64,000 bases of DNA. Source: Brachypterus glaber. Lineage: Eukaryota; Arthropoda; Insecta; Coleoptera; Kateretidae. The first letter of the stretch is position 1. Each line of letters starts with the position of its first letter. The DNA is taken from assembly GCA_958510825.1 (NCBI GenBank), contig OY294048.1:38529026-38593025 (forward strand). The letters are read 5' to 3'. Of this stretch, positions 34,119-46,251 are shown in pieces. The position numbers and the translations under genes were made by a program. The notes below the pieces were generated by a model. It did no database searches. It was given only the letters and a program-made list of their open reading frames with translations, and was not told the origin of the DNA.

Positions 34119-34729
34119 TAAGCAAATATCGACGATATTTTGGCGGTTTTTAGCACTGAAGGCTAAGGTTTGCTGTGACTTTATTTACTGAAATATTTTA
34201 ACTAGGTGTTCCTTTACATATTGCTGCCAAAATAGTGATATTATATCACTGATATAACATTTTAGCTTAGGTTAAGGAGGCGGCATTTGCAAAAGAAAAA
34301 TTAATTAAAATTATATTTTCAGGGGTAATATCATAAGTGATACTAGGTTAGGTATCGGTGGTTTTTTACATAAATATTAATCCCAACGACGGAAATGCAA
34401 CGACTGCTTTAGCAGGAGTTGTTTTTTCCAAAAATTGGGATTAATATGAGTAAAATTTGAAAAAAAGCACCTGTACTTAACCTAGTATCACGAATTGATA
34501 TTTAGGGAGAGAATATAATTTATATTTAATACACATACCTCTTAATTATAACGTATTAATCCACAAATAAATTATATTTTATAAATTAAAAAGCAAACAA
34601 TAAGCACGATTTTAGATTAGAGAAAAGAGGGGTAAAAAACCATCGTAGGGGTAAGGTATTTTCACAAGGTTTTTTGTTTTTTTTATTATTATAGGTGTCA
34701 GGCTGTATACCTAGTTTTGTAGACTGAAA

Positions 34730-37700
34730 ATGGACAATCAAGCAGAAATAGAAAATAAGTATGAACCTATAGAGATAACCTATGATCATGTAGAGTTAGT
34801 GCCTGTGGAAAATATTAAAATTGAAATAATCGGCGATGTGAAAAGCGAAAATATTCAGGATAGTTCAGGCGATATTCAAAATGACGCATTAAATATATTG
34901 GACTGTTTTGATGAAATAAAACATGAAGAATTTGAAAATGGTCAAATCAAACCGATCGAACTTGATAGTATCGCTATATTGAGCCACGAAACTAAAATTA
35001 AGAAAGAACAGAAGTCTGTCTCAAATCCTTTGGCTTGTAGGTAAGTACGTATTTTACACTAAGGGACATTATATTTACCTAATGTAAAGTGTATTAACGA
35101 CACCAATAGGACAGTGAATGCTGGCCGATTTTAAATAAAAATTTCGTGGACCCCTCATTTTTTGGACTAAAACATACCTGATGACATAAGAAATCAATTT
35201 CCATTTGAAAGAAAATCGTAAAAGATACACTTTTTTAGAAAGATACTAAAACGTTTTTTTGAGTAATAGGGTGTGTCAAAAAATTCCGGTTTGCGAAATC
35301 GAAAACGCTCTCTGGCTCAAAAGTTGCTCCTTAGTAAAAAACTGTGGCCACTCAAAAATGAGCCAAATCGATTAATGTTTAGAGGTAGCTCAAAGCACTC
35401 AAACCTGTTTTTCGGATAAAAAGTGATTGTATATAAAATTAAGGAAATTTTGGAGGGTTTCTTTGGTAATATTTAGAAACAATACTAATTGTGAGAAAAC
35501 TAAAAATATTATATTTCCCCTCCCCTTAAGTTAGAACATAAAAAAATCGCCAATTATTTGAAGGCATATTTAAAAGGACATAACTTCCTTAGGAATGATT
35601 TTTTTGACCAAGGTACATATAAACTTTTTCAATTTTTTTAATGATAAATAACTACTCATTACTAAAATATTTGTTTTTTGCTTTATATTTTTTAATTTTT
35701 TTATTTTTGGTTCTTCATGCGTAAATATTTACTTTTAAATGCATTTATCTTTAAAACGGTTAAACCTGCGATGTTAAACCACAGAAACTTTTTTGTGTAT
35801 TTTACATAAAAAAAGTATTCCAACCAAAAAATCAAAAAAAGTACACCGAAAAAAGTTTTAGGTAAAAAAACAGAAAATCCACCCGGTTTCTAATCGAAAT
35901 TAATTTATTTTACTCAACTTGAAGAAAAAAATTATGTTTTCTGTATAGTCATGGTTAACATGCTTATATACTAATATATAATTTTGCAGATTTTTTATTT
36001 AAAACTATTTTTTATGCACTTTTAAAAACTTGCAAAAATAAAATTTTCGCATAATCTTCAAATAATTGGCGATTTTTCATGTTCTAACTTAAGGGGAGGG
36101 GGGATATAATTGTTTTAGTTCTTACATTTAGTACTGTTTCTAAATATTACCAAAGAAACCCTCCAAAATTTCTTCAATTTTTATCGGTATCAATTTTTAT
36201 CCGAAAAACAGGTACCGATTTTTTAAAAGTTTGAGTGCTTTGAGCTACCTCTAAACATTTATCGATTTGGCTCATTTTTGAGTGGCCACTGTTTTTTACT
36301 AAGGAGCAACTTTTAAGCCAGAGAGCGTTTTTGATTTTGAAAATCGCGATTTTTTGACACACCTAATTACTCAAAAAACCGTTTTTTTATCTGTCTAAAA
36401 AAGTGTATCTTTACGATTTTCTTTCAAATGGGAATTGATTTCTTATGTCATCAGTTATGTTTTAGTCCAAAAAATGTAGGGGTCCACGAAATTTTTATTT
36501 AAAATCGCCCAGATGAACCGTGGCGACCGACGAACTGGACAACTTTGAAGCTAAATATAATGGCCCTTAATCGGTTAGTGTCCGAACGAAGGTCCCGTCA
36601 AATCTTTAACAGAAATTCAGTTTTTGTATCTCCCGAAAAATTTTAATTTTCGGAGATATGTCCTTTTCGAAATTGGCAATTCATTTAGAAAACATTGACA
36701 ATTTTCAACTTAGGCTAATTTTTAGGATTTTGGTTTTAGATAGTACATTTCTTTTTAGTAGGCACATTGGTTAACGTAGTCAATGGTAGGCACATGGGGC
36801 TAGTGTAAAGCAATACAATGGTGTGCTTACCTCAAAAATTGAATTTTTGTAGATGTGACAACTTGTCTTAGCAGGGTAATATAGTGGGTCCCAGGAGTCC
36901 TGAGTCCTGGGCCAGGACTGATCCCTAAGGACCAGTATCTACGTCCTCAGGGTCGCTTTGTTATTCTGATATTTTTGTTCTTATTTATCTGTTTTTTTTA
37001 TTATTATCTGTTGCCCATATCTTTTAACCAAGTGTTTTAAAACGGGGTGCTTTCGGATACACATTTTTTATGTCGTCAAAAAAAGGAAATGTCAAATCGG
37101 AAACTAATGTAATGCGGCCAGTACTACGCTGACTGCTCGATGAAAAGTTCTGCTGTTCAAGGTGTGTGCAAACATGATCTTTATTTTAATTTATTATATG
37201 ATTTTATAAAATTAAATTAAATCTATCGGGCTGTTTTTGAGAGAACGATTTTCATTGGAGCTCTCTACAACTAGAATTATGAAACAAAAGACGTCTACCC
37301 TATCTGTATCTCATTTTTGCTACACTTTCCAGCCAACCAAATAAATGCTGTATTTGTTTTTCATACAACAAATACAGTATTTATTTGGTTGACCGGAAAG
37401 TGTAGCACTGAGCGGCACGAACGAACATAGCTAATGTGAATCTGTAGAATAAGATAATTCTACTAAAATTTAGATGGCGCCAGTAATTTCTTTAATAAAA
37501 ATAATATAGTTACGCTTTTCGCCCGGCCAAGTAAATATTGTATTTGTTCAACAAAGAACAAATACAGAATTTGTTTGGTTGGGTGGAAGTGGGAGTGTAT
37601 GTATGTCTTCTATCCTTTTTGGGTAGAACTTTTGTCCCTGTCTAATCTAACGGGAGAAATCGCCATTGTATATCAGGTATTAAAAAAAATTATATACCAG

Positions 37701-40700
37701 ACTTAAAAATTAGATACTTAACGGCAATAAATGAGAAAAAATGTTTTTATGAACTGTTGTGCTAAATCCATTTCATTCCAAAGGGATTTTTTATTTATTT
37801 TCCTCATACGAAATAAATAAATAATTAATTTAAAATTCAGAATATAAATAATAAAATTCAAAATTTATCTAATCCTCTTTTATTTACAACAAAAAAAAAA
37901 CGAAAACAATAAAAGTATAGAATAACTTATAATAGCCAATTTTTTGTGGAAACACCGGTTAACCGTACGGTTTTTATCCCCACCACTAAATTCGTATAAC
38001 CGACAGTTCTCACAAAAACGCATTGGTTATTTTCTTGAGGTTTTGACAAGTACCTAACCTAATTTCTCCCAAAAAACTGATAAGGTAAATATTTTTTATA
38101 TTTCCTTTGGATAAGATATGATGAAAAAGCACTTAAACTACATTTCCAAGTTTATTTGCTCATGGGGAGGGTAATAAACAACAATGATAAGTTTAAATAG
38201 TTTTTTATATAAGAATTTAATTTTAAACCACATAAGCAAACACTTAGAAAATAAAAGTTGAAATACCTTATAAGGTGAAAAATGTAAAAAATAGAGTAGG
38301 TATACCTACTCTATTTTTTACATTTTGTATACAAATCGAGAAAAATTCCCACAGGCCTGTAAATTATGGTGTAAATAAACAATTTATATGTTAAGTTTTT
38401 ACGGTTAACCGTATCTAACTCACTTCCGAACCTGTGTTAGACGCGGTTACTGCCGGTTAGTGACGTCATCGCTTCCCCTCACTTACCGTCTGTAACCGAT
38501 TCTCACAAAAACGAGTTTCAGTAACCTGGTTAGTTCCGGTGACCCGACAAAAAATTGGCTAATTATTTTGTGAGCGACGTTAGTTTGAGCTGATTGATTT
38601 ATGTATGATAGTAGTTTCCTCGTAGTCTTCTTTTGGTTGATCCTTGTCTCCCCATCCCCAAATCTCGTGTGTTCCATCTCCTGTTTTTTTAACACGCTTT
38701 TTAATCATATCCTCAGACACAGTTTTTAAATCGTACGCCCAGCCAATCTTGGCGAAAAAATCAATAAAAGCAGCAGTGAAGTTGACACTGTATTTTCCCA
38801 GTTCCGCAGTTTTATAATCCCATGGGAACGTGTGGTGGTAGTTGTGCCAACCTTCGCCCAAAGCCAATATGGCTACTGAGAAATTTTCTGCTGGGTTGAT
38901 ATGTCTAAAAAAATGTAGAAAATTTAAGGGATTATATTATATAACTTATACAGGGTTATTCTTTTAAATGGTACACCCCCCGTAACTTTTGAACGGAATG
39001 AGATATAAACTTTAAATTTGGTATATTTATATCACACAATAAAAACTATCACTTGCCATATTTTTGAATTTTTTATTCGATAAGGCGGCGCCGGTGGGGC
39101 AATGGGGGGCAATATTTTAAATGGCACCTTAGGTCTTGTGATACGTCATTTTAAAGAGCTTAAAATTCTCTATTTAAACATTTAACTATTTATTTTTTAG
39201 TAGTTTTTTTTAAAGATTTTTTTTTTCAAAATTGATGAAATTTTTAATATTTTTTAAAATAATTTTGGAAATTTAGCGCAAATAGGTCAAAATAGTTAAT
39301 ACATTGTATATTATCATGTTATGGCTAATTATTTATTATTTTCATGTAAAATTTTTAATATTTATGAACAAAACATTAAAAATTTGAATAATTTTGAAGA
39401 AAAAAAAATCTTCAAAAAACATATTAAAAAATAAATAGTTATACAGTTAAATAGAGTATTTTAAGCTCTTTAAAATGACATATCACAAGACCTAGGGTGC
39501 CATTTAAAATATTTTCCCCCTGGCGCCGCCTTACCGAATGAAAAATTAATGGCAAATGATAGCTTTTATTGTGTTTTTATTACAAATTTTAAACTTATTA
39601 TTACTTTTTTTACATTCTGTAAGCAATTTTGATCAAAAAAGTACTTTTTTAATTCAAAGGCAGGAGGAATGTAAACAAATATTTTTATATTATTTTAAAA
39701 ATGCTATAAACTATTTTAAAAATGTTTGTAGCTCATCAATTTGAAATAAAAATATCATATGAATTTTTTTACTAGGGCCTCCTCCTCCTGAAATATTCGC
39801 CCCTTAGATTTGATTAAAAATTTTCATGCCAATATTTTTAATATAATTTGAACGCTTTATTACAACAAAACGGTTAAAGATATCAAAAAAAGAATAGAAT
39901 AAGAATTATAGAGAATTTAATAAGCTCTATTTTTGATAATAACAATATTTTTGATTCGGTAAGCCGTTACTGAGATACAAGCGTATAAGCTAATCATCGG
40001 TCTTTTTTTGAAATTTAATAGACATTTTGCAAATAAAAAAAAATATCCCGATAGAAGATTTAATTTTTGGTCATAAATTGTTAGTTTTATCATAAGAATA
40101 TGAAAAAAAATGTGAGTTTGTTAAAAGTCGAGGTTAAACCACCGAGCCAGAAACCGTGAAGGGTCACTTCATCTGGGTTTACTTGGTCTGTTTTTGCTCT
40201 GGTTTTCGTTTTTTTTTTCTAGAAAAGCAAACCAAGCAAAAACTAACGACCAAGAACGGAAAAACAAAGTAAGACTAAAATAAAGTGAAAGCTTAGGATC
40301 AAAAAGTGATGTCCAAGAAAATTTTTTTTTTCGGAATGTACAGGGTGATCAGTAACTCCCATGCCAAATTTATGAGATGGTTCTACATCTAAAAATATGA
40401 AAAAAACTTTCTATAAAGGTTGGTCCGAAGCCCTAAGGGAGCTACGGCCCTTCGAAGATAACATATTGAATGGGGAACAAAAAAAAAGCATCAATAAAAT
40501 TTTAATGCTGCGGGGGTGATTTTTCATTTAAAACTGAGCAAAAAAGTATTCTTTACCAAAACACCTAAATTTAATATTAAAGGAGTAAATATCCTTTTAA
40601 AAAGTGTCGTTTTTGGTGGAACAAAAAGTTACTTCCTCTTAACTGCATTTTTTTAAACGGTGGCTCCTACAGTGTTACACTATGTGATATTTTTGATGTA

Positions 40701-43700
40701 TTTTTACTCAAGGAATCCATATTTTTTACAAAAAATCCAAAAAAAGTACACATAAAAAAGTTTGGGGCAAAAATGTATTAAGTCTAATACATTTTTCCGT
40801 CTAGGGACGCCTCTGGACAAATTGAAAAAAAAAATATCATAAACTTATTTCTCTTATTAATACTAGTATACATGCAAAAGCTCGTCGCTCTAGCTTAAAG
40901 GGTAACAGAGTTATTAATTAAAACCCTTATTTTTATTACAATTTGAAAGGGCCGTAGTTCCCTTAGGGCTCATTTGCGGACCAACCTTTATAGGAACTTT
41001 ATTTGATATTTTTGGATGCAGAATAACCTCTTAAATTTTGGCATGCCAGTTATTGATCACCCTGTATTTAATATTTTTTGCTTATTTTTGTACCAATAAT
41101 AACTCTAAGCTGAATTAAATATCCGGTTTCATATTTTTGTTCAAACAAAATGACAGTTTTGCGGTTTTCCACAAGTTAGCTTAAGGTGGAATTACCACCT
41201 TTTGATCCTACATCCTCATATTACCTGTCATATGGTTTGTGTCCATACAAATGTGCAGCAGAGTTTACAAGCCAAGTGCAATTCAAGGCATAAACGTATC
41301 TTAAAATATTTATTACGAAACTATTGGTGAAACTTTCTTGCCAAAACATCGGTGGTATTAACGGTAAAATGTAGCAAGCGGTAATGGCCAAACTCAAATA
41401 GTTTTTATGCTGGAAAACCAAAATGGGGTCGGCGTACAAGTCAGATAAGTCTATTTCCCTTCCTTTTCGTATCACTTCCGGTTGCTTTTTGCACATGAGC
41501 CATCCCATGTGGGAGAAGAAAAATCCACGTTTCGCATTATGGGGATCCGCCTCTGTTTCACTGTATTTGTGGTGACCACGATGATCGCGACACCAATCTA
41601 TTACAGAAGTCTAAAATTATATAAGTTAAAAGTTAAAGTAAAACCATAATTTCCCCTTTATTTATTAATTATAATTAATTAATAACCTACCTAGTTGATA
41701 CATAAAGGCCATAGCAGGATAAGTATGCGAAAAGTGCCCCAAACCCGATTTTCCTGAAATTTTGCAGTTACAATGTCTTCGGTATGAAAACATACCATAC
41801 CAAATTTTAACCCAAACATTGGGGTGCGGCAAGGGGGCCAAATGGGAAAAAATACCTTTTTTTTAGAAAAATTTTAAAGTTGCTATATAGGGGTTTTCGA
41901 GGTTGCTGAAATTGAATCTGATAATAAAAAAATTCTAACTCCACCCCCGAGGGGATGAGGGGGAAATATGTTTAAATGTTTTTAATATTTTCTTCAAAAT
42001 TGGTATATAAAGTTTTTTGGGGTCGACGAAACTGAATCTGATAATCAAAAAATTCTAACTCCACCCACGGGGGAGAGGGTGATTATTTTTAAATATTTAC
42101 AATATTCTAGTCAAAATTAGTATATAGGGGTTTTTAAGGTATCTGAATCTGATAATGAAAAATTCTAATGCGCAAAAGTGTTTTGGCAAACATATACAGA
42201 TGCGCAGTAGGGTTTGGTAGAACATATTTATGCGCAAAACTGTTTAATAATACATACGAATGAGCAAAAGTGCCCTTCCCTGCTCAAAATGACGGGTCTG
42301 GGCGGGTATAAATGGTGCATAAACCGGACTTGAGCGGATGAAATTCACCCGCTCAAGTCCGGTCTATGCAACATTTATACCCGCGCAGACCCGTCATTTT
42401 CAATAGGGTTATTATTAAAATTAAAATTTTAATAAAAAATATTAAATTTTATTTTAACTTACCTCAAAAGCCAAGGTATTTAGTGCCACCAGTAACAATC
42501 TTAGAGGTAATTTTGCTTTGTACGAACGATGAGACCATAACCTATGGGCACCAGCCGTAACTCCAAAACCACCTAATTGGCTTAAAATAAACGCTACAAA
42601 ATTGAGAAAATCTTGACGTACTCGCCTATTTTGAAAAAAAAAGTAAAATACTAATTATAGTAAGTATACTATAGTTAATTTTTTTAAGGTATAGTTATTT
42701 TAAACCTTTCCGCTTGTAAACAATCTCGAAATTACCATAGCAACGTAAGATACGCATGCATCGTAAGCGAAATGACTAGGCCCAATTTACACAACCGTAA
42801 AACGTTGACGTGCCATTAACGAGAAAAAACAATGGTTTATTCCTCTAAATTATTGGAATAAAAGCGATTTTATAAGCAAATTTTATTTCTACACCCTACT
42901 GAAAATGACGGGTTTGTGCACCATTTATACCCGCCCAGACCCGTCATTTTCAATAGGGCAGGAATACAAAAGTGTTTTTAGCAACAGCTTTATTAATTCT
43001 CTTTTTTTACAACAAAACAGCATAAAAACAAAGTAAACAAAAATGATAAATTTTTGGTTATTTTGACAAAACAAGCCACAAGCTTCAGTGTAAATCGGAC
43101 TTCGTGGAGTATTTAGCGGCAAATTTAAAATAACTACTTTAAAAAAATAAACTTTAGTGGGTACTACCTACCAATTAATATTTGATTGTATTACAAAGTT
43201 TGGATATTGCAAAGGAAATTATGGTTGGTTTTCAATTATGAAAATTAGTTATTTGTACATACCGCTTGTTTGAAATGATACAATACGGAGAAAACAAAGA
43301 TCAAGGCTGACGTGATTTTTTTTTAATGAAACACCCGCATAGCACAAAACAGTTCTAAGAATATTCTTAAAATAAATATTGTGAATGTTTTTATGATTCT
43401 AAGAATATGCGATGTTTTACGTAGAACCTTCTTAGAAGGTTTTAAGACATTCAATTGATACCGTGTTAATCATGCGAAAGCTTCTATGATCATTCTTAAA
43501 AAAAATCTTGCAGAATATGCCCAGCATCTTCTTAGAACTTGAAAAAGTATCTAACCTAATTTATGATCTGTCAAATCTAAAGTAGTCAATATCAAGAATA
43601 GTGACATGTGTAATATTGGCATTGTGCGGTACAAAACTATTATATAATAGACAACATTTAAAATTCAGGAATATTAACATTTTTATGCACTAATTTGTTT

Positions 43701-46251
43701 GTATACAGGTACANNNNNNNNNNNNNNNNNNNNNNNNNNNNNNNNNNNNNNNNNNNNNNNNNNNNNNNNNNNNNNNNNNNNNNNNNNNNNNNNNNNNNNN
43801 NNNNNNNNNNNNNNNNNNNNNNNNNNNNNNNNNNNNNNNNNNNNNNNNNNNNNNNNNNNNNNNNNNNNNNNNNNNNNNNNNNNNNNNNNNNNNNNNNNNN
43901 NNNNNNNNNNNNNTGCTAAAAGATAGTTTAAGTTGTCTTATTTAAAAGTTCCAAATTTGAAGTCGATATCTCAACTGGTTCAAAAGTTAAGAGGGGGGGG
44001 GGTGACTTTTGGACCGCTCTGTATAATGGAATGCGTAGCATTATATATCTTCACGGCTTGTTTACTAACAACGCGTTAATGAGATAGACCTCTAAGTACT
44101 CACCCTTTGGATCACCCTGTACATATTCTTTTTAACCGATGTCAAAAAAAGGAGGTTATCAATTCGACGTGTGACTTTTTTTTTAATGTTTGGTTCCGCA
44201 TAACTTTGGAAGGTGGTCCCTTTTTAATTTGATACTCGGATAATTCCGGGTAACTCGGATAATTAAGATAAATCTAATAATATTAACGCTATTTCACTTA
44301 AAAATGGCTTAATTTGGTCCTAATATCAACCAAATTTTTAGAGAAATATAGGATAACTTGGATAGCCGGATAACTTTATTAAGGGGCCACTCAAATATTA
44401 CGGCAGGTATACCATAAGGCGTTATTTGATTATTACTTAACGCTTAAAGTTTAACAAAGATTTTCTTTAGTATTTCTTTTAAAATAAAGTTGGTTGGACT
44501 CTTGGGCGCTGAAATAAAAATATTACTAAATTAATTTTTTAGAAATTTAACTTAGTGCGTTGTGACGTCAGCAGCTTGCTGATATGAAAGGACCAAAAAA
44601 AAAGAACCGACTTCTATGTCGTAAGTAAAAAATAATCGGTGCCAATTTCACGCAAACAACAATAGTTATTTATGGTACTAGTGGGTAAAGTAAGATATTT
44701 CCCATGAGAAAATTTACCTGCTTGGCTGACACCTCGAGGCGTCAGCCAAGCAGGTTAATTTTCGAGAGGGCAATATCGGTTTACCCTAGAGTGCCATACA
44801 AGGTTTTATCCAATAAATAGCTTAGGAATTCATATTTTTATTAAAAATTTTAATGACATTTACAAGAAAATAATTTGACAAGTGACAGTTGAGTGGGTAA
44901 AATAAATAATTATCCACTCAATAAAGTAAAAGCCCCGCGGGGGTTATTATTGAGTTTATCTATTTAAAATAAAGCTGGTAATTGTCTTATTATCTGTATG
45001 TATTGGATAAAAGTAATTTTTAGTTTAATTTGGGCAATGGTAAAATTGGCACCGACTTATTTTTTGCTTTTTAGAGACAGAAGTCGGATCATTTTTTTTT
45101 TGATACAAGTTTTTTTTTTCAGGTTTTATAAAAAAGAACATTGGCTACTTCATAATCGCGTTCATACAAAAGAAAGGCCGTACAGCTGTACACATTGCGA
45201 AAAAACGTTTACTCGCAAGCAATGTTTGAACCAACACATAAAGCTGTTACATAATTGTGGCGAACCTACTTATATATGTGGACATTGCGAGAAAAATTTC
45301 AAGTCTAAAACAGTTTTAATTAGCCATATCTGCTTACACACCAAGGAAAAGTATACGGCTAACGGTAAGAAAGCATTTTCTGAAAAATTATCCCGAACAA
45401 TTGCAAAACAGAAATTATTTTGCAAATATTGTGACAAACATATTTCCCGTTTAAATTATTTTAAAAACCATGTTAAAAAACACATTGGGAATGAACCATA
45501 TATCTGTAAATACTGCGATAGAAAATTTGTTGAAATAGAACAGTTACAGAGCCATGCCAGCTGGCATGACGGATTCAACTGTTTGTATTGCGGAAAAAAG
45601 TTTTCTCAAAAATGTTATTTAGTCGTGCATATGCGCTGGCATACAGGAGAAAGGCCTTATGTTTGTGATCATTGCGGCAAAAAGTTTTATTGTAAAGGTC
45701 ATTTAAATCGCCACATACGCACCCACACTGGCGAAAATTACTTTGAGTGTCACTACTGTAGCAAAAAAGTAATCACAAAAGAAAATTTGATTCGGCATAT
45801 CAGAATACACACGGGAGAAAGACCATTTAGCTGCATTCATTGTGAAAAGCAATTTGGTGATAAAACTAGTTTAACCGGGCACTTGAGATCACAACACGGA
45901 AAAATGAACATTTGCGATATTTGTAGCAACCAATTTTCTGAAAGGGCAAGCCTTAAAAGGCACATGCATACGCACTCTTCTCTAAAATTTGTTTGTTTTT
46001 ATTGCGAGAAAACTTATTCCCGTAAAAACAGTTTGAGAAATCACATAGTTGCAATGCACAGTGGAGACACGAGCAAAACATTTAGTTGTAATATGTGCGA
46101 GAAACGATATAAATACAACAGCAGTTTAAATAAGCATATTTCGATTAAGCATTCTGAAGCTGTCAACAACAATAACAATGAATTAATTGAGATTGAATAT
46201 ATAAATATTTCAGTATTGGGTTCTGAAATTGATGTAATTGGTTGGAAATAA
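34730..46251 (+). CDS. C2H2 zinc-finger protein, two recognised coding exons (479 residues as joined)
   Basis: Exon 1 is 34730-35040 (ends AG/GTAAGT) and exon 2 is 45123-46251 (after a long pyrimidine tract, TTTTCAG). They join in phase at an Arg codon. Residues 1-103 are acidic with several IKIE/IKKE motifs of the kind common in insect zinc-finger proteins. Exon 2 encodes eleven complete C2H2 fingers, for example YVCDHCGKKFYCKGHLNRH, most with canonical Cys and His, and several TGERP linkers. The tandem fingers suggest a nuclear DNA-binding transcription factor; the target is unknown. The first finger has only its His half (FYKKEHWLLHNRVH) at the junction, so an unrecognised exon may lie in the 10 kb intron or in the gap. 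The intron holds an antisense desaturase. Not assigned to a named orthologue. Confidence 0.8.
35060..36570. mobile_element. Large foldback element, about 1.5 kb with arms of roughly 500 bp
   Basis: The left end TAAGGGACATTATATTTA is the inverse of the right end TAAATATAATGGCCCTTA. The arms pair over hundreds of bases: GTGGACCCCTCATTTTTTGG, ACTCAAAAATGAGCCAAAT and CCCCTCCCCTTAAGTTAGAA each have inverted partners. The loop (about 35580-36055) is AT-rich without a frame. It sits just inside the zinc-finger intron, 20 bp from the donor. Confidence 0.8.
36571..38579. other. Zinc-finger intron, between the foldback and the desaturase 3' end
   Basis: No exon was recognised. It holds two hairpins: 37325-37408, with arms ACTTTCC..CCAACCAAATAAAT / ATTTATTTGGTTGACCGGAAAGT, and 37515-37590, which is related. 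It also holds a perfect palindrome at 38279-38326. No convincing desaturase polyadenylation signal was singled out. Confidence 0.45.
38279..38326. repeat. Perfect 48-bp palindrome
   Basis: AAAATGTAAAAAATAGAGTA, then GGTATACC, then the exact inverse of the first block: two 24-base arms with no spacer. It lies about 250 bp past the desaturase stop codon on its 3' side. Confidence 0.8.
38580..42625 (-). CDS. Acyl-CoA delta-9-type desaturase, three C-terminal exons (290 residues plus stop); N-terminus not found
   Basis: This is a membrane-bound fatty acyl-CoA desaturase of the ER, using a di-iron centre and cytochrome b5. Exons in transcript order: 42463-42625, 41225-41610, 38580-38904. Phases agree (1 nt leading, then phase 0, then phase 2). 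All three histidine boxes are present: HRLWSH in GAHRLWSHRSYKAK, HRGHH in DHRGHHKYSETEADPHN, and HNYHH in GEGWHNYHHTFPWDY. NSAAHLYGHKPYD carries the further conserved His. The C-terminus YSVNFTAAFIDFFAKIGWAYD is typical of insect desaturases. The second box with C and G (WCRDHRGHH) is slightly unusual. The first roughly 80-100 residues, including the first membrane span, were not found between 42626 and the gap. The three exons lie antisense inside the zinc-finger gene's intron. Substrate preference cannot be read from sequence. Confidence 0.88.
38949..39600. mobile_element. Foldback (TACAGGGTTATTCTTTTAAA family) in a desaturase intron
   Basis: The left end is TACAGGGTTATTC. Inward blocks (GATACGTCATTTTAAAGAGC, GGCACCTTAGGTCTTGTGAT) pair with inverted partners at 39460-39520. 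The outer right arm is decayed. A relative lies in CCDC174 intron 5. Confidence 0.6.
40339..41066. mobile_element. Tc1/mariner-type MITE (TACAGGGTGATCAGTAACT), copy 2, 728 bp
   Basis: The ends are TACAGGGTGATCAGTAACT and, inverted, TACAGGGTGATCAATAACT, with TA at both edges. Arms of about 100 bp include GAGCTACGGCCCTT and its inverse. The interior matches 14052-14762. It is inserted in the desaturase intron between exons 41225-41610 and 38580-38904. Confidence 0.8.
42276..42408. mobile_element. GACGGGTCTG-type MITE, copy 1, about 130 bp, beside a desaturase exon
   Basis: The left arm AAAATGACGGGTCTGGGCGG continues GTATAAATGGTGCATA, and the right arm is its inverse ending GACCCGTCATTTTCAATAGG. 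It ends 54 bp from the desaturase exon at 42463. Relatives are at 42893 and 61449. Confidence 0.75.
42893..42960. mobile_element. GACGGGTCTG-type MITE, copy 2, internally shortened
   Basis: It keeps both ends (AAAATGACGGGTTTGTGCAC and CCGTCATTTTCAATAGGG) but lacks most of one arm and the centre compared with 42276-42408 and 61449-61566. Confidence 0.65.
43714..43913. other. Assembly gap, 200 N
   Basis: Exactly 200 N, so probably an arbitrary-size gap. The sequence to its right (43914-44023) is the right half of the TACAGTGCGGTCCAAAAGTC MITE, so the gap probably falls in repeat sequence. Frames spanning it are meaningless. Confidence 0.95.
43914..44023. mobile_element. Right half of a TACAGTGCGGTCC-type MITE, cut by the gap
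   Basis: It matches 15200-15312 almost base for base and ends GGTGACTTTTGGACCGCTCT then GTA. The left half is missing or lies in the N run. Confidence 0.75.
44230..44560. repeat. Dispersed repeat shared with 32720-33140
   Basis: Shared blocks include TTTTTAGAGAAA.ATA..GGATAACT, AAGGCGTTATTTGATTATTA and TTGGTTGGACTCTTGGGCGC. There is no frame and no identified ends. Confidence 0.6.
44661..45010. mobile_element. AATAGTTATTTATGGTACTA repeat, copy 2
   Basis: Nearly identical to 27054-27390, with a well-preserved central hairpin: GCTTGGCTGACACC / CGTCAGCCAAGC. It ends about 110 bp before the acceptor of the zinc-finger exon. Confidence 0.75.

Noticed and set aside
43258..43335. Candidate desaturase N-terminal exon (minus, KITSALIFVFSVLYHFKQA)
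   Set aside because: It is hydrophobic with a good donor, but it ends in phase 0 while the next exon needs two bases, and the frame that would fit contains a stop.
43695..43926. Frames made of X residues
   Set aside because: They span the 200-N gap.
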